Shown here in pieces: positions 10,437-20,133 of a stretch of 64,000 nt of DNA. The DNA is taken from NCBI GenBank assembly GCA_947311845.1, contig CAMZMU010000123.1, positions 17,908,785-17,972,784 of the forward strand, written 5' to 3'. This DNA comes from Poa pratensis (Eukaryota > Streptophyta > Magnoliopsida > Poales > Poaceae). Within the stretch, counting starts at the first letter, position 1. Each line of letters begins with the position of its first letter. A model generated the notes under the pieces. It worked only from the letters and a program-made list of their open reading frames with translations. It ran no database searches and was not told the origin of the DNA. Both the position numbers and the translations under genes were made by a program.

Positions 10437-13252
10437 GACTGTAACATCTGTAAGTAAAACATTTGTTATTCTCATGCATAGCAAAGAAAACATTAATCCG
10501 AAGATATTGCTTTTAACGTCCATCTTTCATCTTGCATGGGCATGCAGGCTTTTTATTTCAAGCAGTGGCCGAGGCTTCCACATTCGTCGAACATGCAATC
10601 CCCGTTGCAAAGCGGGTTAACTTCATACTATTGAGCATTAGTAGCCTTGCGATATAAGGAGTTGCTGAAGCCTGTAGCGCCTCCCTTGATAGTTGATACT
10701 ACCTTGCGGCTTGTAACAGTAAAATCTAGGGACAATATATGTTTCGGTCTGAAAGATAAAACGGGGATAAATTCTGGTCTTTTATTCCCCATTCTCTGGA
10801 TACGACTACAATGAATCTTGTTGGGTTGGTCTGAAATGATACTATGTGATGAGAACATTTCTTCTCTCGCATATGGTTCGTTGGAGTAGGAAAAAAAAAT
10901 CTTCTGTGACTGTGAGGCCTTGCCCAGTATATGATCCCTGCTCGTCCTGTACACATGTGTTATCGTTTCAGCCATTTCGGTTCTTATTCTCCTGCCCTCT
11001 TAAAAAGACAAACACGAGTGCCCAGCTTTGCCTAACAATAGGTGTGAAGCAACAAGCCCAGTTTGGGTTAATGCCTAACAATAGGTGTGAGAAAAAATAT
11101 GCAAAAAAAGATTAAGAAACTGTAGGCCTCAGTTCAGAGGCGCAGATATCAACCAGCATATGGCGTGTGAACTTGGAGAAGTCAGTGATAGAAAAACTCA
11201 AACAGGCAAGGAAAAAAGTGATGGTTCGTTGGAGTAGGCTGCGAGACCCAAGCGGCCAAGTTGTGCAGCGGCCCGTTATCCTTCCACCGTTGGAAGCGGG
11301 CAGTTGTCGCTGCTCTGTGAAGCCAGCCTCACGCGGTGCCTGCCACATCATGGGCCTTGAGACCAAGCTTTCGCATAGGCCCCAGCGGTCCACTACGCAA
11401 CTTCGAACGGGCGGGCCAGCAATAGCACAACCAGACCAGGCCCACAGCGCTACATCAACGTCCACAATCACCTTAATGCCCCCGCTCGGGTTACAAACTC
11501 TCGCTACTGAGCTCGGCGAGACTGTTGGTCGAAGCGCGTATTTAAGCCGGTGTACATCTCCTTAACCTGGCGAGGTGGGACTAAAAAGAGGAGGGGAGGG
11601 AGCGCAGTGCAAGCTGATGGCAGGACATCTGGACATGGGCTCTCCTTTGTCGCTTTGGGTTTTCAAACAGGGCCGCGCCAGCACAGATATTAGATTCGGC
11701 TGATAATCAAGCGGTCAAGCCCCTCGATATCCTGACACATAAACCAGAAGCATCCTAGGTAGCGTGATCTGATCTGTCATCTAGAGATTCACGGTGCTCA
11801 GTTGCTAATTCCAACATCAGCAAGGCACGGTAAAAAGTAAGTACAAAAAGAAATGCAAACATAAAACATACTCCAAAACAGGATAAACTGCTCTTCTGAA
11901 AAAACTGTGTTGCACAATTTTAGTATTCGACGTATACAGCTACATATCTAGAATCCTCGTGTTGATTGCAAAGCCCCCGTTGACCATCCATGCTCGGATC
12001 TCTCAGAATTTGTTTGAATATGGTGCATACAAGTCCCAGTTCCTTGATGGAACAACAAAACTTCTGAAAAACCGTGCGTCAACTACTTGCTCGTCCTCAG
12101 CAGCGCAAAAAATCAGACCACGCAGAACTGGAATCTACCCGCCTGATCCATGAACATTCTTCCACAGGTGACGGTATAACATCTAGTGACCAGCACATAA
12201 AAGCAAACTCTGTTTCAGCTCGCTTCAAAAAACATGTGAAACCGTGGCGTAAAATTCAGGTTCTTCATGTTTTATTTGATCCAGCGTTGTGGAATTGTGT
12301 GCATCCACCCGTATGGAAACAAAAGGTGAAGCCATAAGAACAAGGTACCCCTTTTTTCTTCTTCGAAACATGCTTGCCGCTTGCGCATTAACATCAGAAT
12401 TCAAATGTCACTTATTAAGGTGCTGCCGGTGCACCTGCTTTATTACCTCGCTGAACTTGAGAAGTATCAAGTTTGACACACTGGCAAGCTTTGATTTGTC
12501 CCACCTAATAACAGAAAGCACCACAGCAAAAACATGAATGTTTAAAGACGCCAATTATAGCAAACACATCAATGATGGAAAAGTAAGCACACATAAGGCA
12601 TCGCGTTTCTTATTCATTAAGATTGCTATTGCAACTTGATACCCAAATGATGTTGAAGATTAAGAATATCGTCTGACACGATGTGTGATGGTATGTTGAT
12701 GAAAGAGTAGCACATGACTGGAGTTGGCATATTTTCCCAACAAAGAAGACTGGAGTTGGCATAACACTAAGCTGACGTTACAAGTTAGCAATTTCACGGT
12801 CAATGAGCCCAACGTGACATAACAGTTACAGGGTCCGCTAACAGTTAATCTCACTATCTCACAAAAGAGTTTTATGTCATAGTCCACTTCTGTTGTTACC
12901 AAGTGGAAATATGTCCGATACAACATACAAAATTATGTTTGTACTCTACCATGTCAGACATGTATAGAACATGTCCATAAGCACAAAAATATGGAAGCCG
13001 TGCTATTTGTCATGTAAAACCACACTCACTCAGTTAAACAAAGAAGCGTACCAAACCGAACATGCATTAGCTCATTGACAGATTTCCACATTTTCTGACG
13101 AGTGTCTTTCATGTTTTTGATCTCTAGCACTTCGGTCACGCCACAATCCTTTCACAATTTACATCACCTCTTGAGCCTTAACCTTTCAATGCCAAAATAC
13201 GGATAGTTAAAAAATTATAATGAGATCTCACAATGTAGGGATGTCAAGAAAA
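10437..13252. other. Intergenic between mutase and Pack-MULE
   Basis: It holds the likely 3' UTR of the mutase gene, two copies of GCCTAACAATAGGTGTGA (about 11031 and 11073), the module shared with the 5-phosphatase promoter (11109-11815) and otherwise AT-rich DNA. No exon or RNA gene was found from 11830 to 13252. Confidence 0.4.
11109..11815 (+). repeat. Sequence module duplicated upstream of the 5-phosphatase gene
   Basis: Two blocks match the region 41863-42230. The first (about 11127-11196: 'cagaggcgcagatatcaa', 'gtgtgaacttggagaag') pairs with about 41889-41942. The second (about 11729-11810: 'atatcctgacacata', 'ccagaagcatcctagg', 'cacggtgctca') pairs with about 42126-42225. The intervening DNA differs in sequence and length (about 530 against 180 bp). 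This is either a dispersed element or the relic of a duplicated promoter. No phosphatase exon follows here. Confidence 0.6.
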
Positions 13253-13529
13253 GGAGAAAATGACACAAAACCACCACATTTGGGGGTGAGTTCTAGCATA
13301 GCCACCACAATTCAGATTTTTGACACATAAATACCACTTCAGGGGCTGGTGTGGGACGCAGAGCACTGATTTTTGCCTGTTAACGTTTTAACCATGTTTC
13401 TGCCAGGTGGGACCCGTTGTCAGGGCTGACGTGGCAAAAAAGAAAATAAAAATAGAGCAGGTCAACGCACGTCCTCCTAGCTAGTCACTGCTGCCGCATT
13501 CCTCTTGTCTTTAATCAGGTTGCGCAGCA

Positions 13530-14195
13530 GCTAGAACGTAGCTAGTCCGGCTCCGGCCAGCCTCCTTCCCGTTCGCCACGGCCGCCACCCTGCCGTTCAC
13601 CAGGTCGCTCCGGTGCTTCTCGACGTAATCCCACCTCTGCAGGGACGCGTACATGTTGGACAGGCCATACGCGGCGCCGTCGCGGAGGTCCAGCTCCACG
13701 ATCCGCTTCGCCGCCCACTCGCTCACCCTGACGCCGTCCTCCCCCGAGCTGCGTGCGTGCAGCAGGAGAGACACCCCAGGACCTTGGCGTTGGGCCGGAC
13801 GGGCATCGTCCGCACGAGTCGCACGGCGTCGCCAAGTAACCCCGCGCGGCACAGCAGGTCCAATGCACCCGTAGTGCTCCGCCCCGGCAGCCACGCCGTG
13901 CACCGGCAACATCTCGGCGAAGAGCTCCCGGCCCTTGGCCACAAGCCCAGAGTGGCTGCACGCCGACAGGAGCGCCACGAACGTCACCGCGTCCGGCCTG
14001 GCTTCGCTTCTCTTCTTCCTGCTCGTTTCGACCATGTCACGGAACTCCCTGACAGCGTCCTCGCCGCGGCCGTTCCTACCGAGCCTCGTAATCACCGTGT
14101 TCCAGCCTTGCAGTACCCATCAATCATCGCGTTCCAGGACACGACGCTGCTCATGTTCGCGCCGAGGCTCGCCTCGAAGACCTCCCTGGCCGAGG
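13530..14195 (-). pseudogene. Captured pentatricopeptide-repeat (PPR) gene fragment
   Basis: On the minus strand, from about 14195 downwards, the conceptual protein reads SSVVSWNAMIDGYCKAG, then PDAVTFVALLSACSHSGLV, then RAGLLGDAVRLVRTMPVRPN. These are textbook PLS-class PPR motifs followed by an E-type tail (AAYGLSNMYASLQRWDYV). Frames change at about 14095, 13860 and 13800, so no single reading frame survives. The intact relative would be an organellar RNA-editing or processing factor; this copy is only cargo of the flanking terminal-inverted-repeat element. Confidence 0.75.
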
Positions 14196-14960
14196 CACCA
14201 CGGGCACAAGGGCACAAGGGCACAAGGGCAGCACGTCGCCGTCACCAGCCACAGCGCCGCCGCCGCAGGCATGCTGCAGCCTCTACCCGGAGGCGGTGGG
14301 CGACGAGGTCCGCCGCGCGGGCACCACCACGGCCGACGCGCTCGACCGGCACGGCGCGTTCGCGCGCGAGGCGCCGCGGGCGCCAGGGAGCAAGGCCGCG
14401 GACGAGCTCGTGGCCGCCGTGTCGCGCCTCCGCCTGGCCGCACGCCGTCTTCCCGCTGCTCCCCTCCGCCTGGCCGCGGAGGCCGGGGCTCGCCGCCCAC
14501 GACCGCGCCTAGCACCGCGGCGCCGCGCTCGCCCGAGATGCAGGGGAAGGGCACGGAGCGCGGTTGGTGCCCGCGCCCGCGCCGAGGCTCGAGCTCGAGC
14601 TTTCCCGCGCGTGGCCGGCGGTCACGCCTGCGCCGTGGCCGGCGCACGACCTTGCCAGCGCCGGAGCCCTCCCTTGCCCGCGCCGGCGCTCGCACGCGCC
14701 CGCCACTCGCCGGTGCCCGCGCCCTCGCCGTCCCTTGCCCGCGACTCGCCGGACGCTCGTCGAGGCACGACACCACGGCGGGAAGACGACCATCTGGAGC
14801 GCGAGGAGGACCAGGTGGCCGCAGGTGGCCGCAGGCGGCATGGCCAGCAGGAGCAGGCGGGAGGCGGCGACCAAGGCGCGCAGCCGACGAGGCGGAGCAG
14901 GTGGGCGGCGCACATGCGGGCAGGGAGGAGCACGGTGAGATCAAGCGCGGGGGACGGGGC
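14196..14960. other. GC-rich captured segment of unknown origin inside the Pack-MULE
   Basis: Extreme GC content keeps several frames open. One plus frame at 14296-14480 has a protein-like composition (EVRRAGTTTADALDRHGAF), but I recognise no family. The triplicated 'ggcacaag' at about 14208-14231 marks a possible junction between captured pieces. Confidence 0.35.
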
Positions 14961-15122
14961 GGCGTTGACTTCATCTATTTTGTTTTCTTTTCTCTTTTTT
15001 CTTTTTTGCCACGTCAGCCCTGACAACGGGTCCCACCTGGCTATGCTAGAACTCACCCCCAAATGTGGTGGTTTTGTGTCATTTTCTCCAAGAAAAGTAA
15101 ATTTTAACAATTATCATCAACT

Positions 15123-15232
15123 TTTTTTTTTACGGAACCTCGTCAGAGGGCGGGGAGCTCCCGCATTGCATTAGAAACCGGATCCAAAAATCATACAACG
15201 CGCGGTTTTACGGAAACCGGCGAAAACCGCAC
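15123..15232 (-). mobile_element. Short LINE-type 3' end with target duplication
   Basis: A 110-bp insertion is flanked by direct repeats ATTATCATCAACT at 15110-15122 and 15233-15245. On the minus strand it ends in an A tail (15123-15131) preceded by GCGGGAGCTCCCCGCCCTCT. The same GAGCTCCCCGCCCT tail occurs at 55180-55196. It is a 5'-truncated retroposon. Confidence 0.75.
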
Positions 15233-15245
15233 ATTATCATCAACT

Positions 15246-16701
15246 ATCGACAAAATATAAATAGTCCCTTAACACCATAATGCCCTAGTAAAGATCCTGC
15301 TATTCAGGTCATGAAGTAACATAGTGAGAATTGAGATATGTACTAACTCCATTGCATATCATAAGGCGTACTTTGAGTCACACAGATAAATAAGCTTATG
15401 AAACAAGATAGAGAGAAGATAACCATGGTGATGGTACTACACTACTAACTTACAAATGCAGCAGAGGTGAAGGTAGTAAATATGGGCAAACACGAAAAAA
15501 ACCATAAGACTCCACGCACACCTTACAATATGAAAGAAGCTGACAACATTTTAGGCCTCATAAATTGAAAAGGAGGGAATAATACCAAACTGGCTCAGCT
15601 GGCCCATATATAATCTCCTCGTGCTCAAGCAGACGATGGTGGACAACGCGGTAATGATCCAAATCCAAGATTAACAACTGGTTCAGTTTGAAAATCTAAT
15701 TTGGCAAGCTGAATAACCACATAATCGGCCATAACTTGACCGAATGTTGCAGGGATAGTTCTCAGTACCAGGATAATGCGAACCCTGAATCGTGGCACAA
15801 TCTGCATGATGATGCATAACATGTTGTCAGTATTATCTGCACTGCTACTATATAACCGATTAGATGACTTGAAGGAATATAATTAACTCATTGCCATGCT
15901 AAGAAGTGAATAAACACATTAGTGGTCAACCAGGCAGCAGGAAGGTGGTTGGTAATCTGATGGAGTTTCCTCTTATTTCGTACCTTGAAAGGGAAATAGG
16001 TTTGCTTTGGGCTTCTCCAACGAAACAACTAGTATTCCACTTCAATTCCATGATCCTTCTACAGAAGAGAACACTGGAGCACCTTATTTATAACACATCC
16101 AATACAGATCACATATCAGCTTCAGAAGGATTTGAACAGTTAATTTTAGCCTTCGAGACAGTTGTCAATATTTACCACCCTTGAAAGGGGATCATTGCTT
16201 GATTTTCTCAATGCTGGTAGTCTTCATATATTTCTACACCACACCGCTACAATCAACTGGACTAGCCTAATTTCCATGTTAGGCCATGTAACAAATATAT
16301 TAAGTCATAACACATGCGAGAATTCTGTTAGGAATGCAAGGTTCATTTAGAAAATGGGAATCAGTTGAGCAGGGAACCTGAAAGGTCTCGAGGTCCTCCT
16401 ATCACAACAGAAGAGGCAACTGGAACACTATCACATCAGTAAAGCAAAACAAACACGAACCACACATCGCAATTACTCATATAACAATGAACAGAAGCAA
16501 AAATATTGCACTGCTTTCTTATGGCTTTCTTAGTTCAAATGAAGGTCAGTACTTCCGACCAACAGCCAACAGGCAACAACCAGGAGGAACCTACTTGACA
16601 GAATACGAGCCTTGATATACATGGTATATTAGCCAAAAGAAAATGAGAGAGATGATATCTGAATAGAAACAAGCCATCACAACCGAACCGCCTCCGCTTC
16701 A
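15246..16701. other. Downstream of NFXL1, no gene seen
   Basis: AT-rich DNA that probably includes the 3' UTR of NFXL1 on the minus strand. A 190-bp open stretch on the minus strand (15625-15822) preceded by a plausible acceptor was considered as an exon, but it matches nothing I know. Confidence 0.35.
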
Positions 16702-19700
16702 TCACTCAGCAGACTCTTCCCAGTCTTCCACTTCGAAGTCCGGCTGCAGCTTGGGCACTGCTTGCCTAGCGCTCTGCGCTGCGCTGGACCCAACGTCTGG
16801 GCGGGGAGCAGAAGCGCTGGAGGACCCAGCAACAGGGCGAGGAGGCGGCTTGCTTTTGTCGGTTGGCCCGGAGCTTGTGGCAGCAGGAGACTCCAGAGCA
16901 GTCCATCTGTTTGTACCCATGACCAGACCAGGAGTGTCAGAATATCTCCACGCTGAGCCTGGAGCGTGACCAAGCACGCTTGTCCCTGGAGAATGACCAA
17001 GCACTGTCCAGTCTCCAGATGGGTCAGATTCAGAGGAACCCGCCTTCTTCCATGGATTGGCACTGGTCTTTGCAGCTGATACTCCGTCCTTCTGTGCTCC
17101 AACCCACACATTGCCTGATGACGAAGCCTGAGTGGTGCTGGTTGGGCAAAACATTGCAGCACCTTGGTAAGCAGATCCATAGTCCAGCCGCCTCAGTGCT
17201 GTCGCGGCTCTAGCTGGATCACTAAAGACCGCCAAGGCATTCTTGTCATTCAGCCAAACCAATTCACACTCCCCACCAAACCTCAAGACTAGAGAACTAA
17301 CATCAGCTTCCCTTGGCAGGTCCAGCATTGCAACAACGAGCCTCGGGTCCATGTCCACCATGGGATCAAAGTAAGGATAGGAAGCCGAGATAGGGATACC
17401 AGCCTTGGAGCCCAGAACGCGAGCAGGTACCTTCGACTTGGGTGTGACATGAATGGTAACAAAACGCTTGGGCTCCCAACCAACCGCCTGAACAGACAGC
17501 TTCCACCTATCTGCAATGAGCCTGATAGCATCCCTCTTATCCTTCGTCATGTGACAGAAGACATGGACCTTGATGTTGCTTGAAGAATTTCCTTTTATCT
17601 TCCCAAGCACAAGAAATTTACACCTCTCCTCTATGGCCAGCACCCACTTCGGCTCCCGACGGAAAAGATCAGAAAGCAGCTCCGACGCATCTGAGTTCTC
17701 ACCAAAATGCAACGCATCCAGATTGGGCGTTGTAATGTCAAAAGCGTCAGCAAGGACCCTTTTCCTCTCCATTTTTGCACACTCATCATCACAGTAAAGT
17801 TTCCTCTGCCCAAGAGGTACCCTCTTCCCTGCTTCCACGGATTTGAGAGGCATTGGCAGCTGTTGTATGATGGAGATTTCGAACATATTATCGCCATTGT
17901 AGGATCCACCAGCACTGCAGGGCACAGTTGTAGTGATACGGCCACAAGAACAGGTAATAGTCACACGGACTTCACATCTCACGTCTGGGCAAGGTGATGA
18001 TGGGTGGCATGGGGTATTGCAAGTGTGCTTGCATTCCCTCCTTGGGACACCACATAGCTGTCCACATGAAATTTTGCTCCCAGAGCTTGAACTAGCATCT
18101 CCATTTGCAGGCGGCGGATCACAAGGGGAAGGATGGCAAGTCCTGGCGCAAGCATGCAGTCCACATTGACGGTTCTTTCCACAGGGCTGGTTGCATCTGA
18201 TATCCTTTGAACCACAAGGGATGTTCCTTAACATCACATGTCCCCCAGTGCATTCTCTCATCACTGGCACAACGCAAGGTGGGCAGTCCCCAAAATGGCA
18301 CTGATGCGAAGCTGGATGCCCACAAGGCTGAGGGACCATGCACCGGTGTGGGCATGATGGAGTTGGTGTGCCGCAGGGCTGTGGTGGCGGAATAGATGTC
18401 CTGCCACAGGCACAGCTAAGCTCGTTGAATATGGTCTCACGGCAAGGATCACAGTGACCACTGTGGCAGAGATGCTGGCATCCATGCTGCCCACAACGGA
18501 GCTTCTTGCCACATGGTATCTGGCAGAAATGGGGATCCATGTTGTCACCTTCGTGCTGAGCAAACGGCTTCGACAGCGGGCAACAACACTCACTGCATCT
18601 GTGCCTCCCGCAGTTCTTCTTCCGGCCACAAGGCTTGTTGCAACGGAACTCTTGCATCGAGACCATGTAGCACTCCACCATATGACCTGATGAGCCACAG
18701 CGGCACTTCTGCTTGACGGGCACCAAGCACGGTGGACACTTCCCCTCATGACATGTAACCTTGCACCTATGAATCCCGCACGGCAATTTCTTGTCGCAAA
18801 CCCTGTCACAGATGGGGATTGGGTCCAAACAGCTCGCCCTCTTCTCCAGCAGCCTTGTCTTGCCGCAATGGCATGTGGTGACCTTCCCTGGCACAAGCTC
18901 GCACTCCCCGCATGGGCCTGGGTGGCAAACATCCTGGCAGGCATGATTGCCGCAAGCCAAACTGTGGCCACAAGCCTCACTGCAAGAGAACACCCCGTCC
19001 TTCTCCGAAAGACTCCCCTTCACCGCCATCTCGCCGCACACCATCGTCTCTGTTTTCTTGCCGCAGAAGCACTGCGCAGAGAAGTTAACCTGACAGTCCC
19101 CGCAAGGCCCGGTGTGGCAGACCTTCTCGCAACGGTGCCTCCCGCAGGGGAGCAGCTGTTCACACTGCTGCCCACATGTAACAGGCGTACTACGGTCCGC
19201 GCACCGCCGCACGATGGACTGCTTGCCGCAAGGGCACGGCCGCTCCGGAGCAAACGCCTTGCAGGGTGGGCATGGCCCAGGGTGGCACTGCAGGACGCAG
19301 AGGTGAGGGCACCTGGTAGCAGCATGATCACCGGGGTTGGCACCCTTGGCAGCAGGATCTGTTCTCTCCAGGGGCTTGGAGCAGGGCTCGCCGCACGAGT
19401 GCGGGGTGAGGAAGAGGTCGTTCGGGGGATCCCGGCGTCGGGCGCAGAAGCAGGTGTAGGCGATGTCGCGGGCCGGGACGTCGTGCACGGACTGGCACCC
19501 GGGGCAGCGCCAGGAGGCGGCCGGGTCGGAGGCGTCGGAGACGGAGGCCGGGGAGCGCGCCCACTTGCGGATGCAGGGGAGGTGGAAGATGGAGAAGCAG
19601 CTGCCGCAGGACCACACGGGCGCCGACCTCCGCACCATGTCGTAGCAGATCATGCACTCTACCGCCCCCCGCGCCAGCTTGTCCTGGATCTCCTGCACCA

Positions 19701-20133
19701 GCTGTGGCACCGACCCGTTCCCCTCCGCTCCTGCCGCTGGGGCTGGGGGACCTGCCGGCGCAGGGGCGTTCGCGGGCGCGAGCGGATCCCTCTCCTGCGG
19801 CGGGGGTCGGCGGTGGCGGCTGCTGTTGTTGTGGTTGGCCGGAGCCCTCTCCTGCGGCGGGGTGTGGTGGTCGTTAGGGTTCGGGCGGCGCTGGCGGCGG
19901 TGGTGCCGACGGGCGTCGGAGGCCGGGTTCGGGAGGGGCAGGATGGGGGCGGCGTTGTCATGGTGGTGGGGGTCGGCGTTGTCATGGCGGTGCGGGGGGA
20001 CGTAGGTGGGGATCGGATGGGGGTCAGAGGCGGTGGCCGTGGGGGTAGGCGCAGCAGCGGATCGGGGCCGCCATACGCCACGGGAGGCGGCCGTGGCTGG
20101 GTTGCCGCGGCGCCGATCGGCCGAGGGCTGCAT
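16702..20133 (-). CDS. NFXL1: NF-X1-type zinc-finger protein NFXL1
   Basis: A single uninterrupted 1143-residue frame. The first about 140 residues are Pro/His/Asn-rich and probably disordered. At about 160-213 there is a RING-like finger (CMICYDMV ... CGSCFSIFHLPCIRKW ... CPGC), which in this family supports E3-ligase-like activity. From about 245 to 770 there is a long array of NF-X1 fingers with the recurring pattern CG-x3-3-LxCG-x-HxC-x3-CH-x-GxCxxC. The C-terminal part contains a basic R3H-like region (MTKDKRDAIRLIADRWKLS) and ends in an acidic tail. Plant NFXL1 proteins are nuclear regulators of stress and defence responses; that role comes from the family and is not seen in this sequence. 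The start at 20133 is the first ATG of the frame and is followed by a composition typical of the N-terminus. No intron is needed, and the length is normal for plant NFXL1. Confidence 0.93.
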   Translation of the reverse strand: MQPSADRRRGNPATAASRGVWRPRSAAAPTPTATASDPHPIPTYVPPHRHDNADPHHHDNAAPILPLPNPASDARRHHRRQRRPNPNDHHTPPQERAPANHNNSSRHRRPPPQERDPLAPANAPAPAGPPAPAAGAEGNGSVPQLVQEIQDKLARGAVECMICYDMVRRSAPVWSCGSCFSIFHLPCIRKWARSPASVSDASDPAASWRCPGCQSVHDVPARDIAYTCFCARRRDPPNDLFLTPHSCGEPCSKPLERTDPAAKGANPGDHAATRCPHLCVLQCHPGPCPPCKAFAPERPCPCGKQSIVRRCADRSTPVTCGQQCEQLLPCGRHRCEKVCHTGPCGDCQVNFSAQCFCGKKTETMVCGEMAVKGSLSEKDGVFSCSEACGHSLACGNHACQDVCHPGPCGECELVPGKVTTCHCGKTRLLEKRASCLDPIPICDRVCDKKLPCGIHRCKVTCHEGKCPPCLVPVKQKCRCGSSGHMVECYMVSMQEFRCNKPCGRKKNCGRHRCSECCCPLSKPFAQHEGDNMDPHFCQIPCGKKLRCGQHGCQHLCHSGHCDPCRETIFNELSCACGRTSIPPPQPCGTPTPSCPHRCMVPQPCGHPASHQCHFGDCPPCVVPVMRECTGGHVMLRNIPCGSKDIRCNQPCGKNRQCGLHACARTCHPSPCDPPPANGDASSSSGSKISCGQLCGVPRRECKHTCNTPCHPSSPCPDVRCEVRVTITCSCGRITTTVPCSAGGSYNGDNMFEISIIQQLPMPLKSVEAGKRVPLGQRKLYCDDECAKMERKRVLADAFDITTPNLDALHFGENSDASELLSDLFRREPKWVLAIEERCKFLVLGKIKGNSSSNIKVHVFCHMTKDKRDAIRLIADRWKLSVQAVGWEPKRFVTIHVTPKSKVPARVLGSKAGIPISASYPYFDPMVDMDPRLVVAMLDLPREADVSSLVLRFGGECELVWLNDKNALAVFSDPARAATALRRLDYGSAYQGAAMFCPTSTTQASSSGNVWVGAQKDGVSAAKTSANPWKKAGSSESDPSGDWTVLGHSPGTSVLGHAPGSAWRYSDTPGLVMGTNRWTALESPAATSSGPTDKSKPPPRPVAGSSSASAPRPDVGSSAAQSARQAVPKLQPDFEVEDWEESAE

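Larger units (their letters stand above)
13253..15089. mobile_element. Pack-MULE-like element carrying gene fragments
   Basis: It is bounded by inverted repeats that begin GGAGAAAATGACACAAAACC and read identically inwards from 13253 (+) and 15089 (-) for about 50 bp. A second block (CAGGTGGGACCCGTTGTCAG and on to about 13450) pairs with 14999-15041. In the right arm the two blocks are joined at a shared 'gcc', so about 100 bp has been lost there. AAGAAAA directly flanks both ends (13246-13252 and 15090-15096) as a candidate 7-bp target duplication. Inside are a PPR gene fragment and a very GC-rich segment, and no transposase. Terminal repeats of this type with captured host exons define Pack-MULEs. 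The short duplication leaves the superfamily slightly uncertain. Confidence 0.75.

Noticed and set aside
13613..15174. Long plus-strand frames of 290-360 codons across the Pack-MULE
   Set aside because: They run antisense to the PPR fragment and through the GC-rich cargo. They are shadows of composition.
15625..15822. Minus-strand exon of an extra gene
   Set aside because: A plausible acceptor precedes it, but no partner exons or recognisable family were found.
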